From Pseudoalteromonas lipolytica (GTDB lineage Bacteria > Pseudomonadota > Gammaproteobacteria > Enterobacterales > Alteromonadaceae), in the NCBI RefSeq assembly GCF_900116435.1, contig NZ_FPAZ01000001.1, positions 47,416-111,415 on the forward strand: 64,000 nt of DNA. Reading direction: 5' to 3'. The position numbers and the translations under genes were made by a program. Below are positions 45,057 to 54,026 of this stretch, one piece after another. The notes beneath the pieces were generated by a model. It was not told where the DNA came from. It did no database searches and saw only the letters and a list, made by a program, of their open reading frames with translations. Numbering within the stretch: position 1 is the stretch's first letter; each line of letters opens with the position of its first letter.

Positions 45057-46634
45057 ATGAGCGAACATCATGACAAGTACAGCATCGACAATACGGATTA
45101 CACTGTCGGCCAAGACAATGTACAAAAATGGGGGTTTGATGTTCACAACCCTGTTTTTGGCATTAGTGCAGGTTTAATTGCAATCTTTTTAATTGCAACA
45201 CTTGTTTCAGACCCCGAAATTGCAAAAGCAACCCTTAACGGTATCAAAAACGACATTATTAATAATTTTGATGGTTTTTTTATGTGGTCAGCAAACTTAT
45301 TCGTATTGTTTTGCTTTGCATTAATCATTTCACCCTACGGTAATATTCGTTTAGGCGGAAATGAAGCTCGCCCTACTCACTCGCGTATTTCATGGCTTGC
45401 CATGTTATTTGCGGCCGGTATGGGCATTGGTTTAATGTTTTGGGGCGTTGCTGAACCGGTTGCTTACTACACTGGTTGGTATGAAACACCACTCGGTGTT
45501 GAAGCAAATACCCCTGAAGCCGCAAAAATGGCTATGGGTGCAACCATGTTTCACTGGGGCCTTCACCCGTGGGCTATTTATGCAGTCGTTTCACTATCAC
45601 TAGCGTTCTTTTGTTATAACAAAGGTTTACCTTTATCTATTCGCTCGATTTTCTACCCTATCTTAGGCGATAAAGCATGGGGATGGCCTGGCCACCTTAT
45701 TGATATTCTGGCTGTGCTTGCGACCTTATTTGGTCTTGCCACTTCGCTTGGTTTAGGCGCTCAGCAGGCCTCTGCGGGTATTAATCATGTATTTGGGACT
45801 GATGCGGGCATCGGTTTGCAAATTGGCGTTATTACTGGTGTTACCTTGCTTGCGGTGATTTCGGTCATACGTGGTATTGATGGTGGTGTTAAACTGCTAA
45901 GTAATATCAATATGGTGATTGCCTTTGTACTACTTGTATTTGTTGCTATTGTTGGTTTTGCTGCAGCCTTTGGTAATATCCCGAATACGGTGATGGGTTA
46001 TGTCGAAAACATTATTCCACTGAGTAACCCACATGGCCGTGAAGACGAAACATGGATGCACGGCTGGACTGTATTCTACTGGGCTTGGTGGATTTCATGG
46101 TCACCGTTTGTAGGTATGTTCATTGCGCGCGTATCTGAAGGACGTACAATTCGCGAGTTCTTAATTGCCGTATTACTTGTCCCTACTGTTGTTACTATCT
46201 TCTGGATGTCAATTTATGGTGGTATCGCAATTGAACAAGTGGTTGATAAAGTCGGTGTACTAGGTGAAAAAGGCCTAACCGATGTACCACTGGCTATGTT
46301 CCAAATGTTTGAAGCATTACCTATGTCTCAAGTGCTGTCGTTCATTGCTATTGTGCTGGTGTTAGTGTTCTTTATCACGTCATCTGATTCTGGCTCATTA
46401 GTTATCGATTCGATTACCGCAGGCGGTAAGGTTGATGCACCTGTACCACAGCGCATTTTCTGGGCAACCATTGAAGGCGCAATTGCGGCTGCATTAGTAT
46501 GGATTGGTGGAACACAAGCCATAGAGGCGTTACAAGCTGGTGCAGTATCAACAGGCTTACCTTTTACATTCGTGCTGTTGCTTATGTGTGTGAGTTTAGT
46601 GCTTGGGCTTAGAACAGAGCCAAGAGGACGATAA
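45057..46634 (+). CDS. BCCT-family transporter (glycine betaine/choline/carnitine type)
   Basis: A 525-residue transporter with about 12 membrane segments and a soluble N-terminus of about 30 residues. Family marks: GMGIGLMFWGVAEP (the glycine-rich TM segment) and the tryptophan-rich FYWAWWISWSPFVGMFIARV near residues 340-359. It takes up a quaternary ammonium osmolyte by sodium or proton symport, fitting a marine cell. The short C-terminus (LRTEPRGR) lacks the long osmosensing tail of BetP. Substrate not resolved. Preceded by AAGAGG; followed by a terminator. Confidence 0.9.
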   Translation: MSEHHDKYSIDNTDYTVGQDNVQKWGFDVHNPVFGISAGLIAIFLIATLVSDPEIAKATLNGIKNDIINNFDGFFMWSANLFVLFCFALIISPYGNIRLGGNEARPTHSRISWLAMLFAAGMGIGLMFWGVAEPVAYYTGWYETPLGVEANTPEAAKMAMGATMFHWGLHPWAIYAVVSLSLAFFCYNKGLPLSIRSIFYPILGDKAWGWPGHLIDILAVLATLFGLATSLGLGAQQASAGINHVFGTDAGIGLQIGVITGVTLLAVISVIRGIDGGVKLLSNINMVIAFVLLVFVAIVGFAAAFGNIPNTVMGYVENIIPLSNPHGREDETWMHGWTVFYWAWWISWSPFVGMFIARVSEGRTIREFLIAVLLVPTVVTIFWMSIYGGIAIEQVVDKVGVLGEKGLTDVPLAMFQMFEALPMSQVLSFIAIVLVLVFFITSSDSGSLVIDSITAGGKVDAPVPQRIFWATIEGAIAAALVWIGGTQAIEALQAGAVSTGLPFTFVLLLMCVSLVLGLRTEPRGR

Positions 46635-46640
46635 AAAATA

Positions 46641-46680
46641 AAAACCCAACAGGAGAGTCAGTTCTTGTTGGGTTTTGTTT
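46641..46680. terminator. Bidirectional terminator between the BCCT and outer-membrane-factor genes
   Basis: AAAACCCAACA (46641-46651) pairs with TGTTGGGTTTT (46666-46676), 11 pairs, with T-rich continuation rightward (GTTTC) and T runs on the other strand (TTTTATTTTTTA). It serves two convergent genes. Confidence 0.85.
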
Positions 46681-46701
46681 CAACATATGAAATTTCTTAA
46701 A

Positions 46702-48162
46702 CTATTTTTTTATCTGCCAATCCCCTCCTAAGCTTTTGTGTAACATTACGACTGTGGTTGCAGTGTTTAATCTCGCTAACACTTCTGCATCTTTTAGTTG
46801 ATTGTTCTGTTTTTGCGCATTTAGAACTGAAATATGATCAATTAAACCAGCACGATACAAAACTCTTGCTTTATTCAATGCCATTTCAGCATGACTTACA
46901 GCTTTTGAAATTTGAGTATTGAATTGCTGAGCATTCGCATACGCGTAGAGAGTTGTTTCAACTTCATTGAATGCAGCATTAACAGTGTGCTGATAACTTA
47001 ACACTGACTGTTTAAAACTGGCTTTTTGCATATCAACCATGGCCTCAGCTCGACCGCCATCAAATATATTCCAACTTACTCCTGCGCCTAATGACCAAGA
47101 TATTGAATCCGAATTAATAAGATCATCAAAGTCACCCGCTACAAAGCTTGGCGCACCAGTAAGAAAAAGGCTTGGGTATTTAGCGGCGATAGCCGCACCC
47201 ACCTCTTCATTTTTGGCAGCAATTTCTCGCTCCGCCAGTGCTATATCAGGGCGCCTTGTAAGCAATTGTGAAGGTAACCCTGTTGGCACCAGTCCTTGCA
47301 TTTGTGGTAATGGTGCATCAGTAAACCTTAATTTAGTTTGGTTCACAGACTCACCAAGCAAAATAGCAATGCGATTCAGGTGAACTTGCTGCGCTGTTTT
47401 AAGTGGCAAGAGTGCCGATTTCGTCGTCGCGAGCATTGTTTTTTCATTGGCTATATCTAACTCAGAGCTATAACCATTTTCAAATAATGATCTAACGAGC
47501 GCTAAAGACTGCTCTTGTTGCACTACATTTTGCTGCGCAATAGCAAGACGAGACTGCGCGCCTCGGTACTGCAAATAGTTGTTGATAACATCGGCTGTAA
47601 CAGCTGTATTAACAGCTGTTTTCATAACCTCTGCTTGTTCAGCTCTAATTTTTGCAGCGGCAGACATACTGTCTATACGTCCAAATATATCTAGCTCCCA
47701 GCTGGCATTTAAGCCGATGAAATGATCTTTACTATCTCTACTGGCACCCGAGATGTAGCCCCCACCAAAACTGTCTGGTAAGGCAATATCACCAATTAAT
47801 CCACCAGCAACGGCTTCATTTTCACTAAAACGTAAATCAACCACTCCTGCATTTAAAGAAAGAGTCGGAACTTTATACGATGCCACTGATTGATGATAAG
47901 CCTTAGCTGCGTTGATCCTTTCACTAGCTTGTTTAATATTAATGTTCTGCTGTTGAACATCCTCAACAAGCTCAATAAGTTGTTCATCAGCAAATTTATA
48001 CCACCAATTTTGTTGTGTTAATTGCTGCTGTATCTCTTTTGAATTTGATGCGTGTAAATACACATCAGCAACACTCACGCTTGGTCTTTCGTAATCTGGC
48101 GTCATAGAGCAACCACTAATAAGTAATGCTGAAGAAATGATTGTTAATGTAAGTTTTTTCAT
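46702..48162 (-). CDS. Outer-membrane efflux lipoprotein, NodT/OprM family
   Basis: A 486-residue TolC-like channel lipoprotein. Signal and lipobox are SALLISGC with lipidated Cys18; the mature start SMTPDYERPSV is typical of the family. Two OEP repeats cover about 60-265 and 285-475, with LLTRRPDIALAEREIAAKNEEVGAA marking the second. It forms the outer-membrane channel of the tripartite pump with the two genes upstream. Its ATG is one base after the pump-gene stop, so translation is coupled. The operon order is adaptor, pump, channel. Confidence 0.92.
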   Translation of the reverse strand: MKKLTLTIISSALLISGCSMTPDYERPSVSVADVYLHASNSKEIQQQLTQQNWWYKFADEQLIELVEDVQQQNINIKQASERINAAKAYHQSVASYKVPTLSLNAGVVDLRFSENEAVAGGLIGDIALPDSFGGGYISGASRDSKDHFIGLNASWELDIFGRIDSMSAAAKIRAEQAEVMKTAVNTAVTADVINNYLQYRGAQSRLAIAQQNVVQQEQSLALVRSLFENGYSSELDIANEKTMLATTKSALLPLKTAQQVHLNRIAILLGESVNQTKLRFTDAPLPQMQGLVPTGLPSQLLTRRPDIALAEREIAAKNEEVGAAIAAKYPSLFLTGAPSFVAGDFDDLINSDSISWSLGAGVSWNIFDGGRAEAMVDMQKASFKQSVLSYQHTVNAAFNEVETTLYAYANAQQFNTQISKAVSHAEMALNKARVLYRAGLIDHISVLNAQKQNNQLKDAEVLARLNTATTVVMLHKSLGGDWQIKK

Positions 48163-48163
48163 T

Positions 48164-51100
48164 TTAATACTCCTCGCCTTTATCGTGTTGCAGTTGCTTT
48201 TCTAATCGCTCTTCTTTTGCATAAAACAAACGATACAGTGCAGGCATAATAAACAGTGATAAAACTGAAGCGGCCATCAAGCCTCCAATTATAGTGGCGG
48301 CCATTTGGTCAAATAGCTTGTCTGATAATAAAGGAATCATGCCAAGTGCCGTTGTTAACGCAGCCATTGAAATTGCCATGGTACGATTGAGCGTTGCATC
48401 TTTCACGGCATTAACAATGCGCTTGCCATTTTTTCGCTCAAGCTCAATTTGATCCATCAGTACAATACCGTTTTTAATAATCATGCCCGACAAACAAATC
48501 ATGCCGACAATACTCATGAAGCCAAATGGTTTATCTAATGCAATTAAGCTCCAAATAATCCCAATACTCGCAAGTGGTAAAGTGATAAAAATAATTAATG
48601 GCTGGCGGTACGCATTGAACATAGCCACTAAGATAAGCAGCATTAATACTGTCGCTTTAGGGTTCTGCTCTAAAAGGTCATCAATCGAGCGTTTTTCATC
48701 ATAATACTCTCCTCCCCAATGCATGCTGTAGCCCTTAGGTAAAGTCATCGACTCTATTTGAGGCGCTAATTCAGAACGTACTGATGCAGGAGTTGCGTTA
48801 ACTACACCCGCTTGTGCAGTAATGGCTGGTTGACGATTTCGACGCCAAATTACACTTTGCTCGCCTTTTATTTGTATATCATCGACAACTTGCCCAAGTG
48901 GCACGCTATGGCTCGAAAATAATGATCTTACGGGGATATTATCAAGCTGCTCGATACTACTATCGCTATTGATTAACTTAATTGCGATTAAGTCATCACC
49001 TTGGCTCAAAGTGCCTATTTGCATGCCTTCTGAAGCTTGGTTAAGTGCTCTAGCGATATCAGTACGGTTTACACCTGCAAGCCTTGCCGCTTCTTGATTT
49101 ATAATTGGAACAAGAACCTTACTTTCTTGACGCCAATCATCACGCACATACTTGGTATTTGGATGTGAGCTCATAATGTCTTTTGCTTGTTTTGACAGTT
49201 GCTTTAATACTTCTGGATCCGACCCTTCAAATCTAACTTCAATTGAATACTTATCCTTTGTCGCTAATTTTAGATCCCTAAAGCGTGGTTCGGCATGTGC
49301 AAACTCAGCAGCTAACCATTGGTCGCCTCGTTCTACTAATGGTGCTATGTCTGCAAAATTTTGTGTATTAATGAGGATTTGGCCATAGCTTGAATCTAGA
49401 GGCTCAGGTTCAACTGTTACAGAAAAACGGGGTGCACTTTCACCAATGTAGCTTGAAATACTTTTCACTTCTGGCTGTGCGAGCAACCATTGTTCAACCT
49501 TTTTCATGTCCTCAGAAACAACATCACTTCGACCACCATTGGGTAGCCAATAATCTAAAAACACAATTGCACGGTCTGAGCTTGGCATAAAGTTCACTTT
49601 TAGCATTGGTGCTGCTAGGAGTGTTGCTACAAGCAAAGGAACTACCATTAAAACTGCTTTTTTAGGATTATCGACAGTCCAGTTAACTGCTTTGCGATAC
49701 CCTGCCATTAACTTAGATTCTTTCTGTTTTGTTTGGTTGTGATCAACACGGATAAACGCCCAACATAGTAGTGGCGTAATTATCATTGCTACAACCCACG
49801 AGAGTAATAATGAGCTACATAACACTTGCACTATTGATAGAGAAAACTCGGCAGAGTCTGTCTGTGAAAACAACACAGGCGTTGTTCCCATAGCCGCAAT
49901 AACTGTTGCGCCTAATAATGGCCAAGCCATTTCTGAAATTGACTCTTTGACTGCTTCTGTTCTTTGTATACCTTGCTTTAACTTAGCGACAAATAAATCA
50001 ACAATTACAATCGCATTATCAACTAACATACCCAAGGCAAGAATAAATGAACCAAGTGACACGCGCTGCAGATCCACATTAGTCATATTCATATACACTA
50101 ATGTAAATAAAATAGTTAAAAACAGACTAACGCCAACGATTGTCGCACTGCGCCAGCCCATAAAAATCAACAGCACAACAACCACAATTACGACACTTTC
50201 AATTAAATTAGCAACAAAGTTGTTGATTGATTTTGTAACCTCATCAGGCTGGTAAGCGATGATGCCAACACTTGCACCAATAGGCAGTTCAGATTCAAAA
50301 TCTGCAAGTACAGATTTTAATTCATCACCAATATTAACGACATTTATGCCATTTTCAGGGCTAACAGCCAGTGTAATTGCCTGTTGGCCATTAAAACGGC
50401 TAGCTGTATTGATAGGTGTTTCATAACCCATAGTAACAGTGGCAATATCACCAAGACGCACGACTCCAGAACTATCTTTAAGCTCATTGATACCTGTACG
50501 GATCATTAAATTCTGTATGTCAGCAAGATTTTGATATTGGCCTGTTTGCTCAACACGAATATTCTCTTTGCCAATATCAAAGTCTCCTCCATTTACAGGG
50601 CTTGTTTGAGCATTAAGTTGATCAACAAGCTGCAACATAGAGATATTACTTTGTGCTAACTTTGTATCGCTTACAGCAATATTGACAACCTGTTTACGCA
50701 CACCATGCAATTGCACTTTTTTAATGCCATCAACAGCTTTAATTCGACGTTGTAATTCTTTTGAATAATCATCTAGTTGATGCATTGGAATGTCGTCACC
50801 ATAGACTGCAAACAACATCCCATAAACTTCAGAAAATTCATCTTGTACTACCGATATTTGAGCTTCAATCGGTAATTCTAATTTAACATCTTGAACTTTT
50901 CGTCTTAACAAGTCCCATTGTTGGGGTAACTCATCTGAGGAATAACTTTCTTTAAGATCAACAAAAATCATTGAGCTTCCAGGGCGAGATAACGAGCGAA
51001 GCTTCCAAAGTGACCCCATTTCTTGCAGCCGTGTTTCAACTTTGTCCGTTACGAGCTGTTCAACTTCCTCTGCTGATGCACCTGGATAAAGCGTAACAAC

Positions 51101-51238
51101 AACAGCACTTTTAACAGTAAAGGTCGGATCTTCTAACTTACCCAAGTCAAAATAAGAGTAGATACCAGCAATCATGCAAAGTATTGTGAAAAAAATCACA
51201 AATGTTCGTTGGCGAAGTGCGAAAGTAGATAAATTCAT
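48164..51238 (-). CDS. RND multidrug efflux pump, inner-membrane subunit
   Basis: A 1024-residue proton-driven RND transporter. Twelve membrane segments with two large periplasmic loops are expected. Visible motifs: the N-terminal membrane segment IFFTILCMIAGIYSYFDLGK, GASAEEVEQLVTDKVE, the charged DN pair in TM4 (LGMLVDNAIVIVDL) that carries protons, and MICLSGMIIKNGIVLMDQ in TM10. The sequence is nearer the heavy-metal/other-drug branch such as VmeK/TriC-type than AcrB. Genes for adaptor (8 bases upstream) and channel (1 base downstream) complete the system. Confidence 0.93.
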   Translation of the reverse strand: MNLSTFALRQRTFVIFFTILCMIAGIYSYFDLGKLEDPTFTVKSAVVVTLYPGASAEEVEQLVTDKVETRLQEMGSLWKLRSLSRPGSSMIFVDLKESYSSDELPQQWDLLRRKVQDVKLELPIEAQISVVQDEFSEVYGMLFAVYGDDIPMHQLDDYSKELQRRIKAVDGIKKVQLHGVRKQVVNIAVSDTKLAQSNISMLQLVDQLNAQTSPVNGGDFDIGKENIRVEQTGQYQNLADIQNLMIRTGINELKDSSGVVRLGDIATVTMGYETPINTASRFNGQQAITLAVSPENGINVVNIGDELKSVLADFESELPIGASVGIIAYQPDEVTKSINNFVANLIESVVIVVVVLLIFMGWRSATIVGVSLFLTILFTLVYMNMTNVDLQRVSLGSFILALGMLVDNAIVIVDLFVAKLKQGIQRTEAVKESISEMAWPLLGATVIAAMGTTPVLFSQTDSAEFSLSIVQVLCSSLLLSWVVAMIITPLLCWAFIRVDHNQTKQKESKLMAGYRKAVNWTVDNPKKAVLMVVPLLVATLLAAPMLKVNFMPSSDRAIVFLDYWLPNGGRSDVVSEDMKKVEQWLLAQPEVKSISSYIGESAPRFSVTVEPEPLDSSYGQILINTQNFADIAPLVERGDQWLAAEFAHAEPRFRDLKLATKDKYSIEVRFEGSDPEVLKQLSKQAKDIMSSHPNTKYVRDDWRQESKVLVPIINQEAARLAGVNRTDIARALNQASEGMQIGTLSQGDDLIAIKLINSDSSIEQLDNIPVRSLFSSHSVPLGQVVDDIQIKGEQSVIWRRNRQPAITAQAGVVNATPASVRSELAPQIESMTLPKGYSMHWGGEYYDEKRSIDDLLEQNPKATVLMLLILVAMFNAYRQPLIIFITLPLASIGIIWSLIALDKPFGFMSIVGMICLSGMIIKNGIVLMDQIELERKNGKRIVNAVKDATLNRTMAISMAALTTALGMIPLLSDKLFDQMAATIIGGLMAASVLSLFIMPALYRLFYAKEERLEKQLQHDKGEEY

Positions 51239-51246
51239 AGCTTACT

Positions 51247-52314
51247 TCACCTCTTGGACAAACTTATTTGCTGACCATCTTCAACAAATGCGCTGCCTGA
51301 AGTAACGATATAATCGCCGCGCTTTAACCTACCATCTATGCACACAACTGATTGTTTCTGGTTTGTTATCTCTACCGGTAGCTTTTGAACTGTATTCCCT
51401 TCAACTTTATACACAAAACTATTTACTGATTGTTGCACCAGTGCATGCGTAGGAACACAAAACTTACCCTCTTCATCAACAATATTAAGGTCTACATACA
51501 CGGGCTTGCCGGAAAAAAGCGGCTTGTTGTTCGGGTTATTAACCCCAAAAGTGACTTCATAAGTGCGTTTAAGCTGATGTGGCACGCTTGCTATATCCGT
51601 CACGATCGCTGATAAAGAATTACTGTTCCCATGCCAATTAATCTGTGCTGGCATACCAATTGCAATTTCATTTATAGCGCCTTCTGGCACATCAGTGACC
51701 GCTTCGAGTAAATCTGGTTGATGAAGGGTTAAAACAGAAAACTGTGGTGATGTTTGTTCAAATGAATCGATAGCAATCTGTGCGACAACACCATCAAATG
51801 GGGCTTTAAGATTGGTATAACGTAGCGAGTCTTCTGCTTTTTGCAGGGCTTGTGTTACTAATTTTACATTAGCAATTGCACGGCTATACATAGTTTGAGC
51901 ACGGTCTAGCTTTATACTTGCTATTGCGCCATCTTTACTGGCATTGCGAATACGAGAAAGCTCAAGTCCTGCAAGCTCTTTACTCGCAACGGCTTCATCT
52001 AAGCGTGCTTGTAACTCACTGACTTGCACTTCAAAATCATGGCTATCTAACGACGCAAGTATTTGACCTTTTCTGACAAACTGGCCTTCATTTACATATA
52101 TACTTTCAACTTTACCAGCAACCCGGAACGATAAATCAGCCTGCTTTTGTGATTGTATTACACCACTGAGCCTGAAATTTCTGTGGTTTTCCTTATGCTC
52201 TAATTTAATAACATTGACTGGTCTAAGTGGTTTTTCTGGTGTTTTAAGCTCAGCTTGGCAACCCGTAACCCCGATTGCCACAGCTAAGATAGATAACGTT
52301 TTTAAACTATTCAT
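51247..52314 (-). CDS. RND periplasmic adaptor lipoprotein (membrane fusion protein)
   Basis: About 355 residues. The frame opens five codons earlier, but ATG at 52314 has GGAAAG seven bases before it and gives a lipoprotein signal, ending GVTGC. The mature part has the barrel-sandwich motif FRVAGKVESIYVNEGQFVRKG-like (V.G.V near 65-85), a helical hairpin (about 90-150) and beta-barrel. It links the pump and the outer-membrane channel. First gene of the leftward operon, with the LysR gene 92 bases upstream on the same strand. Confidence 0.92.
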   Translation of the reverse strand: MNSLKTLSILAVAIGVTGCQAELKTPEKPLRPVNVIKLEHKENHRNFRLSGVIQSQKQADLSFRVAGKVESIYVNEGQFVRKGQILASLDSHDFEVQVSELQARLDEAVASKELAGLELSRIRNASKDGAIASIKLDRAQTMYSRAIANVKLVTQALQKAEDSLRYTNLKAPFDGVVAQIAIDSFEQTSPQFSVLTLHQPDLLEAVTDVPEGAINEIAIGMPAQINWHGNSNSLSAIVTDIASVPHQLKRTYEVTFGVNNPNNKPLFSGKPVYVDLNIVDEEGKFCVPTHALVQQSVNSFVYKVEGNTVQKLPVEITNQKQSVVCIDGRLKRGDYIVTSGSAFVEDGQQISLSKR

Positions 52315-52405
52315 AATATAGCTTTCCATATGTTGTTTTGGGAAAGCGATTATATTATTTATTAATAGTGAGATAATTAGCCTGTAGCGGCAAACACTAT
52401 TCCAT

Positions 52406-53299
52406 TTATTGAGACAATTCCTGCCACTTGTTTATTTCATCTAAGAAATAATCAATAAATAACCTAGCGGCATGAGAGGTACCCTGCCTACTTGGGTAAA
52501 CTAACCAGATATCCTCAATCATGGTTTCGTGTTCAGGCAGTATGTCAACGACCTCCCCAGTGGCTAACGCTTCTTTCACGACAATCTCAGGCATCAATGC
52601 TATTCCTGAGCCAGCTAAAACGCTATGCCTTATAAAATAGGAGTTATTAACAATTAATTGGCTGTTTACAACTACACTTTCAGTTTGAAATTGCAGGGTA
52701 TTTTCTAGCCGACCATCAGGCCAACGCAGTAAAATTATGGAATGATCTTTAAGCTCATTTAATGACTCAGGTTTGCCAAACTTTTCCATGTATTGCCTAC
52801 CCGCATATAACTTACGTTTAAAAGGCTTTATTTGCCGCGCTACAAAGGAGCTGTCTGCTATTGGCCCAATATGAATGCTAGCATCTAAACCATAGCTGAT
52901 AATGTCATGATAACCCAAACTACTTAGGTGTGTTTCGATCTGAATGTTCGGGTATTGGCGTAAAAACCCTTGCAAAATATCATGGCAAAGAATGTCTGAT
53001 TCATTTATAAAGCCTATTTTTATACGCCCTGTTGGACTGTGGCTTTGGGTTCTTACAACTTCATTCGCTTTATCAAATTGAGGAATAATATTAAGCATAT
53101 TGTTGTAGTAATCTAACCCCGTCGTCGTAAGCGTTAGATTACGTGTTGTTCTAATTAGTAATTTGGCACTCAGCTTTGCTTCCAGTTCACTAATTCGTCT
53201 GCTCACGGTTGATCTTGGTAGATTCAGCGCTTCTGCGGCACTTGAAAAGCTTTGTAACTCAACCACCAGCATAAAGAGCTTAATATCATCTATTTTCAC
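52406..53299 (-). CDS. LysR-family regulator upstream of RND pump operon
   Basis: A 297-residue LTTR of the AaeR/DsdC-like 'CrgA' branch. HTH: LFMLVVELQSFSSAAEALNL followed by PRSTVSRRISELEAKLSAKL (about 8-47). The effector domain contains PTGRIKIGF and WPDGRLENT. Start is GTG with AAGGAA at 7 bases. The same-strand position just before the adaptor gene suggests it controls the pump, though this family is more often divergent from its target. Signal is unknown. Confidence 0.87.
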   Translation of the reverse strand: MKIDDIKLFMLVVELQSFSSAAEALNLPRSTVSRRISELEAKLSAKLLIRTTRNLTLTTTGLDYYNNMLNIIPQFDKANEVVRTQSHSPTGRIKIGFINESDILCHDILQGFLRQYPNIQIETHLSSLGYHDIISYGLDASIHIGPIADSSFVARQIKPFKRKLYAGRQYMEKFGKPESLNELKDHSIILLRWPDGRLENTLQFQTESVVVNSQLIVNNSYFIRHSVLAGSGIALMPEIVVKEALATGEVVDILPEHETMIEDIWLVYPSRQGTSHAARLFIDYFLDEINKWQELSQ

Positions 53300-53318
53300 A
53301 ATTGTTCCTTACTAAAAT

Positions 53319-54026
53319 CTAAAACCAGAGTTGAGATAATTCAGTGTCAGGTCGGTAATGGTAAGCGAGTTGTGCTTGTAATAATTCAGCAGTGGCTATG
53401 GCGTCATTTAAAGCATTGTGGTTTTGATATGCGGGTAACGAATAACGAGTTCGTGAGTCAGCTAATCTTACCGAGCCAAGTTTGGAGTTAAATAACCGAC
53501 CAAGTAATCCCTGTTTCGCTTTAAGCGCTCTTCTTTCAAGTTCTAAGGTGTCTATTACTGCAAACTCTAAACCTTCACCTAATCGTGCGTTTAACGCTTG
53601 ATACAGGAAGTGGCGTTCAATAGGCGCAAAATGCACAACAATCACTTTACCAGCTAATGCGGCTAATAACGGCTCAATTATCGACGAGAAGTCAGGCGCG
53701 CCAGTTAACTCGGAGTGTGTAATGCCATGAATGACTATCGACTCTTCATCGAGCTTTTGCCTTGGTTGAACAAGCCAATGTGCACTGTCTTTGCAATAAA
53801 TTCGTTTTGATGTAAAAGGCACTAACCCCACACTAACAATATCGTCTTTATCAAAATTTAGACCGGTCGTCTCAAAATCTAACGCTACGAGGGGTACTTC
53901 ACTAATCGGTAAATTAAGGTCGTTTACCGCACTTTGATAAAAATGTTGTATACAAGGATGACGACTCGTCGCTGATAGCGCTTTATAACGCGCAGGCCAG
54001 TTTTGTTTTGCGCTATTAGAGGTCAT
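53319..54026 (-). CDS. DEDDh 3'-5' exonuclease, DnaQ-like
   Basis: A 235-residue exonuclease. The three Exo motifs are visible: DFETTGLN (about 49-56), the HGITHSELTGAPDF region with VHFAPIERHFL (about 127-137, Exo II type), and HNALNDAIATAELL with His and Asp (about 203-216). The central Asp of Exo II appears as Pro-Ile-Glu (APIER) instead of the common AxxD, which may reduce or change metal binding. It shares an operon with the cNMP/CBS protein, overlapping by one base (TAATG). This pair is common in gammaproteobacteria, often near acetate-use genes; none are seen here. Confidence 0.87.
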   Translation of the reverse strand: MTSNSAKQNWPARYKALSATSRHPCIQHFYQSAVNDLNLPISEVPLVALDFETTGLNFDKDDIVSVGLVPFTSKRIYCKDSAHWLVQPRQKLDEESIVIHGITHSELTGAPDFSSIIEPLLAALAGKVIVVHFAPIERHFLYQALNARLGEGLEFAVIDTLELERRALKAKQGLLGRLFNSKLGSVRLADSRTRYSLPAYQNHNALNDAIATAELLQAQLAYHYRPDTELSQLWF